The notes below the pieces were generated by a model, which worked only from the letters and a program-made list of their open reading frames with translations, was not told the origin of the DNA and did no database searches. The translations under genes and the position numbers were made by a program. 64,000 bases of DNA from Streptomyces sp. WMMC500 (GTDB lineage: Bacteria > Actinomycetota > Actinomycetes > Streptomycetales > Streptomycetaceae): the NCBI RefSeq assembly GCF_027497195.1, contig NZ_CP114905.1, positions 930,001 to 994,000 of the forward strand, in the 5' to 3' direction. Below are positions 1 through 9,007 of the stretch, one piece after another; position 1 is the stretch's first letter; every line of letters begins with the position of its first letter.

Positions 1-526
1 CCTCGGCGGCCGGCACCCGGTAGGGGATGCGGGCCGCCTTGATCTTCGCCTTCGCACGGGTGATCCGCTGCCCCATCGCCGACTCCCGCACCAGGAAGGC
101 GCGGGCGATCTCGGGCACGGTCAGCCCGCCGACCAGACGCAGCGTCAGCGCCACCCGGCTCTCCGGCGCGAGCGCCGGGTGGCAGCAGGTGAAGATCAGC
201 CGGAGCCGGTCGTCGTCGATGGCGCCGGCCGGTTCCGGCGGGGTGTCGTCGTGCAGCATCCGGGCCTCCCGCTGCTTGCCGGCGCGCTTGCTCTCGCGCC
301 GGATCCGGTCGATCGCCTTGCGGGTGGCGGTGGTCGCGAGCCAGCCGCCGGGGCCGGGCGGCACGCCGTCGGCCGGCCAGTGCTCGACGGCCGCGGCGAA
401 CGCCTCCGCCGCGGCCTCCTCGGCGACGTCGAGATCGCCGAAGCGCCGGTTCAGCGCCGCGACGATACGCGCCCACTCCGCGCGGTGCGCGCGGGCGACC
501 GCCTCCCGTGCGCCGGCCTCGCTCAC
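1..526 (-). CDS. ECF42-type RNA polymerase sigma factor (partial, C-terminus outside window)
   Basis: The reading frame runs off the left edge of the window, so only about 175 N-terminal residues are visible. The translation has a region-2-like segment (AEWARIVAALNRRFGDLD, then a W-A-T-T-A-T-R-K-A-I-D-R-I-R stretch) followed by FTCCHPAL and LTLRLVGGLTVPEIARAFLV, which are hallmarks of the ECF42/DUF6596 group. The GTG start at 526 overlaps the TGA of the YCII gene in a GTGA, so the two are translationally coupled. ECF42 factors are known to be encoded beside YCII/DGPF proteins and carry a C-terminal SnoaL/TPR-like extension instead of an anti-sigma factor; that extension would lie outside this window. 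Confidence 0.88.
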   Translation of the reverse strand, partial: MSEAGAREAVARAHRAEWARIVAALNRRFGDLDVAEEAAAEAFAAAVEHWPADGVPPGPGGWLATTATRKAIDRIRRESKRAGKQREARMLHDDTPPEPAGAIDDDRLRLIFTCCHPALAPESRVALTLRLVGGLTVPEIARAFLVRESAMGQRITRAKAKIKAARIPYRVPAAE

Positions 527-846
527 AGGAACGGCCGTACCTCGACCCGGCGGTTGCAGCGCTTCGACCCCTCGGCGGCGAGCGCGAGCGCGACGTCGAG
601 GTCGGGGGCCTCGATGACCCAGAAGCCGGCGAGGTACTCCTTGGACTCCAGGAACGGCCCGTCGGTGAACAGCGCCTCCTCACCCCGGTTGTCGATGACG
701 GTGGCCGTGTCCGGCGCGGCGAGGCCGCCGGCGAAGACCCAGTTGCCCTCCGCGCGGAGCCGGTCGTTGAAGCCGTTGATGGCGGTCATCTCCTCCTCGG
801 TGGCGGAGCCGGTCCTGTCGTCGATCACGGAAACCAGGTACTGCAT
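523..846 (-). CDS. YCII-related (DGPF domain) protein
   Basis: This 107-residue protein begins MQYLVSVIDDRTG and contains FTDGPFLESKEYLAGFWVIE, the characteristic DGPF motif of the YCII family, around residues 65-85. A GAGAGGACC ribosome site precedes the ATG. Its stop overlaps the start of the ECF42 sigma factor. YCII proteins of this type are almost always partnered with such sigma factors and are thought to act with them in regulation; no catalytic activity is established. Length matches the family. Family assignment is secure, role is inferred from context. Confidence 0.9.
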   Translation of the reverse strand: MQYLVSVIDDRTGSATEEEMTAINGFNDRLRAEGNWVFAGGLAAPDTATVIDNRGEEALFTDGPFLESKEYLAGFWVIEAPDLDVALALAAEGSKRCNRRVEVRPFL

Positions 847-885
847 GTCGGGTCCTCTCTGTTGCGCGGGACGGCGGGCCGGCGG

Positions 886-1518
886 CTACGCGTCGCGGCC
901 GGGGCCGACGTCCTCGCCGGCGTACTCCGGGCGCCCGGCCGGCCGGTAGACGTGTGCCGTGATACCGCCCGCGAAGGCCCGGAAGTCGACGAGGTCGAGC
1001 GCCGCGTCCGGACCCTCGGCGGGAAACAGCCGCCTGCCCTGGCCGACGACCACCGGGTAGGTCAGCAGCGTGATCTCGTCGACCAGGCCGTTCGCGAGCA
1101 GGCAGCGCAGCAGCTTGCCGCTGCCGTGCACCTGTACTTCGCCCTCACCGCCGGCCTTCAGCTCCCGTACGGCGTTCACCGGGTCACCCGACAGCACGCG
1201 GGTGCCCGCCCACCGCGGGTCGGCGAGCGTGTTCGACACGACGTACTTGGGCTGCCGGTGCAGCGGGCCGCCGATGGGGTTGTCCTCGGGACTGGGCAGC
1301 ACGCCCCAGGAGCCGGCGAAGACCTCGTAGGTCCACCGGCCGAAGAGGAAGGCGTCGGCGCGCTGGTACACCTCGCCGAGGTACGTCTCGGCCTCCGGCT
1401 CGAACAGCGGCAGCGCCCAGCCGCCCCGCTCGAACCCGCCCCTGCGGTCCTCGTCCGACCTGCCGAGGCCCTGCATCACTCCGTCGACGGAGACGTGGGT
1501 GACGGTCGTCAGCTTCAT
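886..1518 (-). CDS. Dihydrofolate reductase/RibD C-terminal family protein
   Basis: The 210-residue product starts MKLTTVTHVSVDGVMQGLG and carries ADAFLFGRWTYEVFAG, PKYVVSNTL and VHGSGKLLRCLLANGLVDE, which are typical of the RibD_C (DHFR-like) fold that binds NADPH. Family members reduce pteridine-like or other small substrates; the substrate here is unknown. I chose the ATG at 1518 over a GTG one codon upstream because GGAAGGGAA sits at a better distance. It lies 39 bases upstream of the YCII gene on the same strand and probably shares its transcript, an arrangement frequent in actinobacteria. Confidence 0.85.
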   Translation of the reverse strand: MKLTTVTHVSVDGVMQGLGRSDEDRRGGFERGGWALPLFEPEAETYLGEVYQRADAFLFGRWTYEVFAGSWGVLPSPEDNPIGGPLHRQPKYVVSNTLADPRWAGTRVLSGDPVNAVRELKAGGEGEVQVHGSGKLLRCLLANGLVDEITLLTYPVVVGQGRRLFPAEGPDAALDLVDFRAFAGGITAHVYRPAGRPEYAGEDVGPGRDA

Positions 1519-1693
1519 CACGGTTCCCTTCCGCGGACACCCCGCGCGGGCGTCCTTTCACCTCTTCCACGAACGCCACCGCCCGGATCCGACACCGATC
1601 CCGTCGTGACTTGACGAGGAGCGACGCTACCGCCGTGCGGGGAAGGGCCCGCGCAGACACAGGCGCACCGCGCGGATCGGCGGCCCACGCGGG

Positions 1694-2164
1694 TCAGCGC
1701 TCCCGCGGCACCCGGATCAGCGTCTGCTGGCCGTTGGCGACGAGCTTGCGCACGCCGTCGTCCCGGTGCCCGAACACCTCCAGCCCGCACACCGTCAGGG
1801 TCCGCCCCGACTTCAGCACCGTCCCCACCGCTTCGAGGCGGTCGCCGACGGCGGGCGCGAGGAGGTTGATCTTGTATTCGACCGTGAGGACCTCCGCGTC
1901 CTCGGGGAACAGCGTGTACGCGGCGTACCCGCCCGCACTGTCCGCGATCGCGCTCGTGGCGCCCGCGTGGAAGTAGCCGTGCTGCTGGGTGACTTCGGGC
2001 CGGCGCGGCAGCACGATGCGTACCAGGCCCGGCGCGATGCGGGAGATCCGCGCGCCGAGGTGGCTCATCAGCCCCTGGCGGCCGAAGCTCTCCCACACGC
2101 GCTTCTGCACCTCGGGGCTCGCCTCCCCGGGGCTCGCCTCCCCGGGCCGGGCCTGGTCGTCCAC
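1694..2164 (-). CDS. PaaI-type hotdog-fold thioesterase
   Basis: The 156-residue protein has the hotdog pattern VTQQHGYFHAGATSAIADSA followed by GGYAAYTLFP and LTVEYKINLLAPAVGDRLEA, typical of PaaI/4HBT acyl-CoA thioesterases. The HAGATSAIAD segment holds the expected substrate-site region. The start is a GTG with GGAGGAGA just upstream. The first 20 residues contain PGEAS twice, encoded by an exact 15-base tandem duplication, and look like a disordered addition before the conserved domain. Substrate unknown. It stands alone, divergent from the secreted protein gene at 2333. Confidence 0.85.
   Translation of the reverse strand: MDDQARPGEASPGEASPEVQKRVWESFGRQGLMSHLGARISRIAPGLVRIVLPRRPEVTQQHGYFHAGATSAIADSAGGYAAYTLFPEDAEVLTVEYKINLLAPAVGDRLEAVGTVLKSGRTLTVCGLEVFGHRDDGVRKLVANGQQTLIRVPRER
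2114..2143. repeat. Exact 15-bp tandem duplication inside the thioesterase gene
   Basis: GGGGCTCGCCTCCCC occurs twice head to tail with no gap, adding five residues (PGEAS) to the N-terminus of the thioesterase without disturbing the frame. It looks like a replication-slippage duplication. Confidence 0.9.
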
Positions 2165-2266
2165 GGACTCTCCTCCTCCGGCCGCGCCCCGGGGCCCTTA
2201 CGGGTCGGGGGCGCGCCGGTGCGTCGTCAGCGGGCGTCGGTGGTGCGCAGCGTACCTACGGCGCCC

Positions 2267-2294
2267 TTGTCAGACGCCGTTCCCACGTGAGAAT
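2267..2294 (+). promoter_or_regulatory. Candidate promoter for the Tat-exported protein gene
   Basis: TTGTCA is separated by 16 bases from GAGAAT, giving five of six and four of six matches to the primary sigma factor consensus. The predicted transcription start lies about 30 bases before the ATG at 2333, which has GGGAG six bases upstream. Assigned by eye only. Confidence 0.4.
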
Positions 2295-2332
2295 CCACAG
2301 AGAAGTCACCTCACGGATCCCGGGAGCGCCGT

Positions 2333-3742
2333 ATGACCTCTTCCCACCGCCTGTCCCGCCGCCGTCTCCTCGGCGCGGCCGCCGTCCTCGGCGCGGCGCC
2401 GGCCCTCGGCCTGCCCGCCGCCGCCCGCGCCGCGGGCCCGACGGCCGCCGGCGGGGTCGTGCCCGTCGACTGGGCCCGGCTCGGTTCTTACGGGGCTCGG
2501 GACGCCGCCGGACGCCGGGTCAGGGCGATCCTGACGGGCAGCTCGCGCTACCTCATCGGCCCGTGGTACGCCGGGACTTACCGCACGTACCTCCCGGACG
2601 GGTACATCGACCTCCGCGGCACGGACGAGCGCGCCATCCGCCTGCCCGCCATGGCCGCGGTCGCCGCCACCACCGCCCTGGTCACCGGCGTGTACGACCC
2701 GCGCGACCTGTCCGCCGCCAACGCCACCGTCCGCACCCGCAACCTCATCCGCACCGTGGCGGCCCGGCACCTGGCCAACAACACCGACCCGGCCACCCGC
2801 TGGGGCAACGGCTGGCAGACCGCCCTGTGGGCGTACTACACCGCGCTCGCCGGCTGGCTCTTCTGGGACGAGTTGGACGACCAGGAGCGCGGGCACCTCG
2901 CCGCGATGACCGCCTGGGAGGCGGACCGGCTCACCACCGGCGACGACGTCCACCTCGTCGGCACCTCCGGCCACCAGCTCTACGAGAAGCGCCGCGACGG
3001 CACCGCGGTCACCCCCGGCGACAGCAAAGCGGAAGAGGACAACTGGAGCGCCGCCGTCCTCTCCCTTGCCGAGGCGATGATGCCCGGCCACCCCGGTGCC
3101 CCCGCCTGGGCCCGCCGCAACGTCGAACTGCTGCTGGCCGCCGCGGCCTGCCCGGCGGACCTCACGGGCGGCGAGACGGTCGACGGCATCGAGCTGTCCA
3201 CCTGGCTGCAGGGCACGAACATCGCCGACGACGGCACCCTGGACAACCACCACATCCTGCATCCGCTGTACATGGTCGCCTTCGACCAGAGCCTCTACGA
3301 GGGCTTCGTCTACGGCCTCGCGGGCCGCACCGCGCCGCGCGCCGCCCTGCACAACATCACCCGCGTCTACTCCGCCCTGGTCGACCTGCCGTTCCCGGCC
3401 CCCGACGGCACCACGAGGACCATCTACCAGCCGGGCAGCGGCGAGATCTACTACCCCGAGGGCAACGACTGGGGCACCCACTTCCCCTTCTACTTCGGCA
3501 ACTTCGACCTCCTGGTCTCCCTCACCGCCCAGGACACGGGCATCGACCCGGCCGCCGCCTCGTGGGAGCGACGCCACAACGAGGAGCAGCTCAGGATGAT
3601 GTCCCGCTTCGACGACGGCCGTACGTACGGAGCGTCCGGCGAGAACACCTACTACGGCCGCGAACACCGCATCGGCGCGATGGCGGGCCAGGCGTTCCTG
3701 TCCCTGCACCTGGCCCGGAACGGCCGGCTGCGCTTCGCGTAG
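2333..3742 (+). CDS. Tat-exported protein, probable (alpha/alpha) toroid glycan-active enzyme
   Basis: The 469-residue product opens with a twin-arginine signal peptide (SRRRLLG, then a hydrophobic stretch ending near PAAARA), so it should be exported folded. The mature part is rich in Trp and aromatic residues with motifs such as NGWQTALWAYYTALAGWLFW, GDSKAEEDNWSAAVL and LDNHHILHPLYMVAF, resembling the helical toroid found in polysaccharide lyases and heparinase-like proteins. I cannot name a specific family. Its neighbour is a secreted alpha-fucosidase in the same orientation, which supports a role in glycan breakdown. The enzymatic activity is inference. Confidence 0.6.
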   Translation: MTSSHRLSRRRLLGAAAVLGAAPALGLPAAARAAGPTAAGGVVPVDWARLGSYGARDAAGRRVRAILTGSSRYLIGPWYAGTYRTYLPDGYIDLRGTDERAIRLPAMAAVAATTALVTGVYDPRDLSAANATVRTRNLIRTVAARHLANNTDPATRWGNGWQTALWAYYTALAGWLFWDELDDQERGHLAAMTAWEADRLTTGDDVHLVGTSGHQLYEKRRDGTAVTPGDSKAEEDNWSAAVLSLAEAMMPGHPGAPAWARRNVELLLAAAACPADLTGGETVDGIELSTWLQGTNIADDGTLDNHHILHPLYMVAFDQSLYEGFVYGLAGRTAPRAALHNITRVYSALVDLPFPAPDGTTRTIYQPGSGEIYYPEGNDWGTHFPFYFGNFDLLVSLTAQDTGIDPAAASWERRHNEEQLRMMSRFDDGRTYGASGENTYYGREHRIGAMAGQAFLSLHLARNGRLRFA

Positions 3743-3856
3743 CGGACACGTACACGGAGGCGGGCACGGAGGCGGGCGCGGGGCACCACCGGGAGACATC
3801 GGATCAATCGAGATCAACTTGAGGCATTCATCGGAGACTTTCCCGTACGAGGTCCA

Positions 3857-3885
3857 TTGACACCCGATGTTTCCGTTCCTACGTT
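3857..3885 (+). promoter_or_regulatory. Promoter of the alpha-L-fucosidase gene
   Basis: A perfect TTGACA box is followed after 17 bases by TACGTT, which fits the Streptomyces HrdB pattern TANNNT. The predicted start point near 3892 precedes the GGAG ribosome site and the ATG at 3914. The box overlaps an upstream TTG codon in the same frame, which argues that this TTG is not the translation start. Confidence 0.65.
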
Positions 3886-3913
3886 CCCGGGTGATCCGAT
3901 GAATGGAGCTGCG

Positions 3914-5755
3914 ATGGACACCCCACGCCCCCGCATCATGCGGAGAGTCACCGCACCGCCCCTGCTCGTCGCCGCGGCGCTCGCCGCCACCGCCCTGCCC
4001 GCCGCGGTGCCCGCCGCCGCCGCTGCGCCGCCCCCGGCGGCCGGGCCCGGCACCGACCACGCCGTCGACGACCCCTTCACGTCCGACCGTACGAGCTGGT
4101 TCCGCCAGGACCGCTTCGGCATGTTCATCCACTTCGGCGCCTACTCCAACCTGGAGGGCGAGTACACCCGCCCCGACGGCACCGTCTGCCGCGACGCCGA
4201 GTGGATCAAACGGCAGTGCGCCGTCCCGACCGCGGAGTACGAGAAGCAGGCCGCGACCTTCGATCCCGCCGACTTCGACGCCGAGGCCGTGGTCGGGGCG
4301 GCCAAGGACGCCGGGATGCGGTACATCGTCATCACCTCGAAGCACCACGACGGCTACGCGATGTGGCCGACGAAGGTCAACTCCTGGAACCTGCGGGACC
4401 ATTCCGCCTTCGACAAGCGCCGGGACATCATGGCCGAGCTGAAGACGGCCGCGGAGAAGGCCGGCATCAAGCTCGGCTTCTACTACTCGATCTGGGACTG
4501 GCACGACCCGGACTTCGCCGACCCGGCCACCTTCCCGCGGTACGAGAAGCGCATGTACGCCCAGCTCAAGGAGCTGGTCGACACGTACGAGCCGGCGCTG
4601 CTGTGGTTCGACGGCGAGTGGGAGACGGACAACCCGCACAACCCCTGGACCGCCCAGGACGGCGAACGGCTGGAGACGTACCTGCGCGGCCTGGACCCGG
4701 ACCTCGTCGTCAACAACCGCGTCGGCAAGCGCCGGGTGACCGACGGCGACTACGGCACCCCGGATCAGGAGATCCCCGGCGCGCCGGTCGACGGGCAGCT
4801 CTGGGAGTCGTGCATGACCCTCAACGGCCACTGGGGGTACGCCCGTTACGACCAGAACTGGAAGTCCGGCACGTCCCTGGTGCGCAACCTGCTGTCGACC
4901 GCCTCGCGCAGCGGCAACTACCTGCTCAACGTCGGCCCCGACGCCCGCGGGCGGATTCCCGGGCCCTCCGTCCAGCGGCTCGGGGAGATGGGCGACTGGC
5001 TGCGCACCGCCGGGCAGGGCGAGGCCGTCTACGGCGCCGGGTTCGGCGGGCTCGTCGCACAGCCCGGCTGGGGCACCGTCAGCCGCAAGGGCGACAAGCT
5101 CTACGCGGCCGTCACCCAGTGGCCCGCCGCCGGCGGCTCCCTCCACCTGACGGCCCGTACCGCCTTCGACGTCACCGCCGCCCGCGTGCTCGGCTCCGAC
5201 CAGGAGGTGACCGTCACCGAGACGGACGACGGCTACGACCTCACCCCCGCCGGCGCCGCCACCAACGACGCCGCCACCGTCATCGAACTGACCGTCGACC
5301 CCGGCCCGACGGCCGCGCCGGGCAACGGCACCGGTCTGAAACAGGAGGTCTTCGACAACCCCGCGCTCTCCGGCGCGCCGAAGCTCACCCGCACGGACCC
5401 GGACGTCAACCACTCGTGGAAGTACACCGGTTCACCGGCGAAGAGCATCCCGGCCGACGGTTTCGGCGTCCGCTGGACCGGCAGCCTCGAACCGCGCCGC
5501 ACCGAGACGTACACCCTGACCACGGTCTCGGACGACAACGTACGCGTCTGGCTCGACGACGAGTTGGTCATCGACAACTGGACGCCGCACGGCGTCACCG
5601 TCGACAAGGCCCAGGTGGACCTGGAAGCGGGCCGCCGGAACTCTCTCAGGATCGAGTACGCCGAGCAGACCGGCGACGCCCACATGAAACTGCTCTGGTC
5701 CAGCCCCGGCCAGGACCAGCAGGTCATCCCGCGCGACCAGCTCTACCCGAACTGA
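3914..5755 (+). CDS. Secreted alpha-L-fucosidase (GH29) with C-terminal PA14 domain
   Basis: The ATG at 3914 has GGAG five bases upstream and starts a Sec-type signal peptide, giving 613 residues. The catalytic domain shows GH29 signatures: SWFRQDRFGMFIHFGAYS, YIVITSKHHDGYAMWPTK, FYYSIWDWHDPDF and WFDGEWE, where the Asp of LLWFDGEW is the expected nucleophile. SGNYLLNVGPDARG closes the barrel. The last ~145 residues (KQEVFDNPALSG to LLWSSPGQDQQVIP) form a PA14 domain, a likely carbohydrate-binding module. The enzyme should release terminal L-fucose from glycans outside the cell. Confidence 0.93.
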   Translation: MDTPRPRIMRRVTAPPLLVAAALAATALPAAVPAAAAAPPPAAGPGTDHAVDDPFTSDRTSWFRQDRFGMFIHFGAYSNLEGEYTRPDGTVCRDAEWIKRQCAVPTAEYEKQAATFDPADFDAEAVVGAAKDAGMRYIVITSKHHDGYAMWPTKVNSWNLRDHSAFDKRRDIMAELKTAAEKAGIKLGFYYSIWDWHDPDFADPATFPRYEKRMYAQLKELVDTYEPALLWFDGEWETDNPHNPWTAQDGERLETYLRGLDPDLVVNNRVGKRRVTDGDYGTPDQEIPGAPVDGQLWESCMTLNGHWGYARYDQNWKSGTSLVRNLLSTASRSGNYLLNVGPDARGRIPGPSVQRLGEMGDWLRTAGQGEAVYGAGFGGLVAQPGWGTVSRKGDKLYAAVTQWPAAGGSLHLTARTAFDVTAARVLGSDQEVTVTETDDGYDLTPAGAATNDAATVIELTVDPGPTAAPGNGTGLKQEVFDNPALSGAPKLTRTDPDVNHSWKYTGSPAKSIPADGFGVRWTGSLEPRRTETYTLTTVSDDNVRVWLDDELVIDNWTPHGVTVDKAQVDLEAGRRNSLRIEYAEQTGDAHMKLLWSSPGQDQQVIPRDQLYPN

Positions 5756-5766
5756 TCCCCCCAGGA

Positions 5767-5812
5767 AGCGGGACGCCCCGCCGCGCGGCCACCGCCGGCG
5801 GGGCGTTCCGCT
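5767..5812. terminator. Strong bidirectional hairpin between convergent genes
   Basis: The left arm 5767-5783 and right arm 5796-5812 form a 17-bp stem with one G-U wobble around a 12-base loop. It lies between the convergent fucosidase and amidohydrolase genes and can serve both. No T-tract follows, as is usual in Streptomyces. Confidence 0.85.
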
Positions 5813-5833
5813 CCGGGATCCCCCGGCGCGCGC

Positions 5834-8800
5834 CTACCGTTCCGGGTCGCAGCAGCCGTCCCGGCGCATGCGGCGGCCGGCCTCCAGCCAGTCCGTTCCG
5901 GCCGGCAGGGACATCTTCGGCTCGAAGGACCGCACCAGGTCCGCCCGGGCGAACGGCCTGCCGCCGCGCAGCACCGACTCGGTGCGTACCAGTGTCGTGA
6001 AGTCCGTGAACGGGTCGCCGTCGATCACCGTCAGGTCCGCGTACTTGCCCGGTTCCAGCGTGCCGAGGTGCTCCGCCGCGCCGAAGGCCCGCGCCGGGAG
6101 CACCGTCGCGGTGCGCAGCGCCTCGGCCGGGGACAGACCCGCCCCGTGCAGGGCGCGCAGGGCGAGGTGGAGGTGGAGTCCCACCGGTACGAGCGGCTGG
6201 TCCGTGCCGAGGGCGACGACGCCGCCCGCGGCCAGGATCCGGCGGTAGACGTCCGTCTCGGCGGTCAGGGTCCGCAGCTCCGCGTCGGTCGGCGGCCGGC
6301 CGGCGCGCTCGGAGACGGCCACGGTGTCCCACGGCGGCATCAGCACGGTCACCCGCGGGTCCGCGGCCAGTGCCGGGTCGGCGCCGAGCAGGGGGAGCGC
6401 GGTGAAGGGGGTGGCGATGAGGTGGAAGTCTCCGGTGGCGGTGTAGATGGCGGTGACATCGCCGTACGCGCGACCCGAGGCGGTCGTTGCACGGCCGGAC
6501 TCCAGCCGCTGCGTGGCCTGCAGATGCGTCGTCAGGTCCTGGCCGAGCTGGATGCCAGGAGAGCACAGGTGGCTGCCGGTGCGCACGCCCAGCCGCTCGT
6601 GCGCGAACGCCGCGGCCTCGGCCATGACCCAACCGGGCGCGCGCACGTACGTCTTGACGAAGTCCCAGTCGAGCCCCTCCGCCCGGGCCAGCGAGCGTCG
6701 CAGGCCCGCGCGGGTGCGGTGGGCGCGGCCCATGCTGTACGCGACGCGCGCGCCGTCGAGGAGTTCGCCGGTGGCGAGCAGCCGGGGTCCGGCCAGGTCA
6801 CCGGCGTCGGCGGCCTCGCGGACGCGGGCCTGTTCGTAGGCGAAGCCGCCCAGGGAGACGGCGGTGGTGATGCCGTACGCGAGTTGCAGCGCGGTCTGCC
6901 GGCCGCCGTAGGTGGACTGCCACGGGTGGATGTGGGCGTCCCAGAGCCCGGGGACGACGGTGCGCGCGGAGGCGTCGAGCCGGCGGGCCGCGGGGCGGCC
7001 GGCGCGGTGCGGCTCGACGGCGGTGATACGGCCGCGGCGGATGACGACGTCGGCGTCGTCGCGTACGGCCCCGGAGGTGCCGTCCCAGAGGCGGCCGGCG
7101 TGCACGACGGTGCCGGGCGCGACGGGGCGGCGGTAGTCGAGCGGGATGCGTACGGTGCGGGCGGCGCCGGAAGCGACGTCGAGGACGCGGACGCGCCCGG
7201 CCGACAGGTACGCGACCCTCCGGCCGTCGCCGGAGAACGAGGGGTGATCGGCGGGCTCGTCGGTCAGTTGCCGCGGCTCGCCGTCCGGGGTGCCGTCCGG
7301 CCGCACCGGCAGCAGCCACAGCGCCGACTCGGCGACGACCGCCAGCCACCGGCCGTCCGGGGACCAGACGGGGCCGGAGTCGTAGCGGTCGGAGATCGAG
7401 GTGTGCGGGGCGACGGGGTGCAGGCGGGCGGCGCCGGTGGCGGCGTCGACGAGGCGGATGAGGTTGTGGCCCTCGCGGAAGCGCCGGTTGAGCCGGTTGC
7501 GGTCGCACAGCGCGAGCCGGCGCCCGTCCGGCGACCAGCTCGGCCGGCCCGGCAGCCCGCCGGCGCCCAGCGGCGCGGCGAGCACCTTCTCCGCACCGGA
7601 GGCGAGGTCGCGCACGACGAGGTTGCCGGTCATGTCGAGGCAGGCGAGCCGCGTGCCGTCCGGGGAGAGTGCGGGGAAGATCCGGCCGCCTTCGGCGAGC
7701 ACGGTCTCCTCGCCGGAGACGAGGTCGCGGCGGCGTACGGCGAAGAGGCCGTCGCGGTCGTCGGCGTAGAGCAGGCCGCGGCCGTCGGGGGTCCAGGCGG
7801 GGGCGAGGACGTAGCGGGTCGGCTCCGCCCGGAGGACCCTGCGCGGGCGCCCGCCGCCGGTGACGTCCGCGATCCAGAGCGCGCCGAGCGCGCAGAAGGC
7901 GAGCCGGCCGCCGTCGGGCGACAGCGCGGGCAGGTGCACGGCGCGTACGCGGCGTACGCCGCCGTCCGCGAAGTCGTACGTCTTGGCGCGGTACCGGGGG
8001 CGGTCGACCGGCAGCGTGGCGACGAAGGGGATCGTCTCCGTCCGGGCGGGCTCCGCGAGGTCCAGGATGCGGAACCGGCCGCCCGCGGTGAGCAGCAGTT
8101 CGTGGCCGGAGATCCAGCGGGGCGGTACGGGCGCCACGTCGGCGCCCGCCGCGCCGGGGCCGACGGGGGCGCCGTCGACGACGAGCGTGCACGACGCCGC
8201 GGGCGCGGCGGTCGTCCGCAGATACGCCAGGCGGCCGCCGGGGCCCACAGCGGGAGCCATCACCTGGGATGGGGTGGTCTCCGTGTGCTCTGTGCGCACC
8301 TCCCCCCGGCCGTCCGCGGCCACGGAGGCGACGGTGCGGGCCGCGAGCGTGCCGTCGGCGCCGACGGCGGCGCGTACGAAGAACAACCGCGCGCCGTCCG
8401 GGGACCAGGCCGGGTCGAAGTCCTCCCAGGCGGCGCCCTGATGCGGCCCCCGCTGGCCGGGCAGGCCGGTCACCCGGGTCAGCCCGCCGGTGGCGACGTC
8501 GAGGACCCAGATGCGGTACGGGCTGCCGGCCACCGGGTCGCCGCCGCGCTCCGAGCAGAACGCGACGCGGGTGCCGTCGGGCGACCAGGCGGGCGCGCGG
8601 TCGTCCCAGGGGCCTTCGGTGACTTGCGTGAGCCCGGAGCCGTCGGGCCGCAGCGTCCACAGGTGGAAGCCCCCGCCGCGGTAGGCGCACACGACCAGGC
8701 GGCGGCCGTCGGGCGCGAACTGCGGGCGGGTGGGCTCCAGTTCCGCGGTGGTCAGGGCGGTCGCCCTGCCGCCCGATCGGGGGATCGACCACAGGACGCT

Positions 8801-9007
8801 CTGCACCTCGGCGACGAGGCGGTCGCCGGCGGGGGCGAGGGCGGCGGCGCCGTTGGTGGCGGCGGTGAAGGTGAGGGTGCCGGCGGCGCCGCGCGGTGCG
8901 GCGGCGGCCGGTGTGTCGAGGACGGCACCCGCGGCGGCGGCACCGGTGGCGGCGGCCGTGGCCTGGAGGAAGCGGCGGCGGGAGAGGTCGAAGGGCTCGG
9001 CGTCCAT
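5834..9007 (-). CDS. Tat-exported PD40/TolB-like repeat protein fused to an amidohydrolase
   Basis: The ATG at 9007 follows GGAAGGACC and opens a Tat signal (LSRRRFLQATAAATG); an in-frame extension to 9106 lacks such a signal. The 1057-residue protein has two parts. Residues ~40-620 carry repeated beta-propeller units with the PDG hallmark (WSPDGTRVAFCSERGGDP, WTPDGRGLLYADDRDG, WSPDGRWLAVVAESALW). Residues ~640-1040 form an amidohydrolase with the metal-site HIH (PGLWDAHIHPWQST), a later His in RTGSHLCSP and the Asp in ALGTDQPLVP. Such fusions are predicted extracytoplasmic dipeptidase- or imidazolonepropionase-like hydrolases; substrate unknown. Confidence 0.9.
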   Translation of the reverse strand: MDAEPFDLSRRRFLQATAAATGAAAAGAVLDTPAAAAPRGAAGTLTFTAATNGAAALAPAGDRLVAEVQSVLWSIPRSGGRATALTTAELEPTRPQFAPDGRRLVVCAYRGGGFHLWTLRPDGSGLTQVTEGPWDDRAPAWSPDGTRVAFCSERGGDPVAGSPYRIWVLDVATGGLTRVTGLPGQRGPHQGAAWEDFDPAWSPDGARLFFVRAAVGADGTLAARTVASVAADGRGEVRTEHTETTPSQVMAPAVGPGGRLAYLRTTAAPAASCTLVVDGAPVGPGAAGADVAPVPPRWISGHELLLTAGGRFRILDLAEPARTETIPFVATLPVDRPRYRAKTYDFADGGVRRVRAVHLPALSPDGGRLAFCALGALWIADVTGGGRPRRVLRAEPTRYVLAPAWTPDGRGLLYADDRDGLFAVRRRDLVSGEETVLAEGGRIFPALSPDGTRLACLDMTGNLVVRDLASGAEKVLAAPLGAGGLPGRPSWSPDGRRLALCDRNRLNRRFREGHNLIRLVDAATGAARLHPVAPHTSISDRYDSGPVWSPDGRWLAVVAESALWLLPVRPDGTPDGEPRQLTDEPADHPSFSGDGRRVAYLSAGRVRVLDVASGAARTVRIPLDYRRPVAPGTVVHAGRLWDGTSGAVRDDADVVIRRGRITAVEPHRAGRPAARRLDASARTVVPGLWDAHIHPWQSTYGGRQTALQLAYGITTAVSLGGFAYEQARVREAADAGDLAGPRLLATGELLDGARVAYSMGRAHRTRAGLRRSLARAEGLDWDFVKTYVRAPGWVMAEAAAFAHERLGVRTGSHLCSPGIQLGQDLTTHLQATQRLESGRATTASGRAYGDVTAIYTATGDFHLIATPFTALPLLGADPALAADPRVTVLMPPWDTVAVSERAGRPPTDAELRTLTAETDVYRRILAAGGVVALGTDQPLVPVGLHLHLALRALHGAGLSPAEALRTATVLPARAFGAAEHLGTLEPGKYADLTVIDGDPFTDFTTLVRTESVLRGGRPFARADLVRSFEPKMSLPAGTDWLEAGRRMRRDGCCDPER

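Noticed and set aside
3857..3913. Upstream TTG start for the fucosidase
   Set aside because: The TTG is part of a near-consensus -35 box, has no ribosome site and adds residues before the signal peptide.
2306..5413. Long minus-strand open frame opposite the secreted protein and fucosidase genes
   Set aside because: It has no recognisable domain, low-complexity Val-Gly-Arg composition and lies opposite two well-supported genes; it is a GC-driven shadow.
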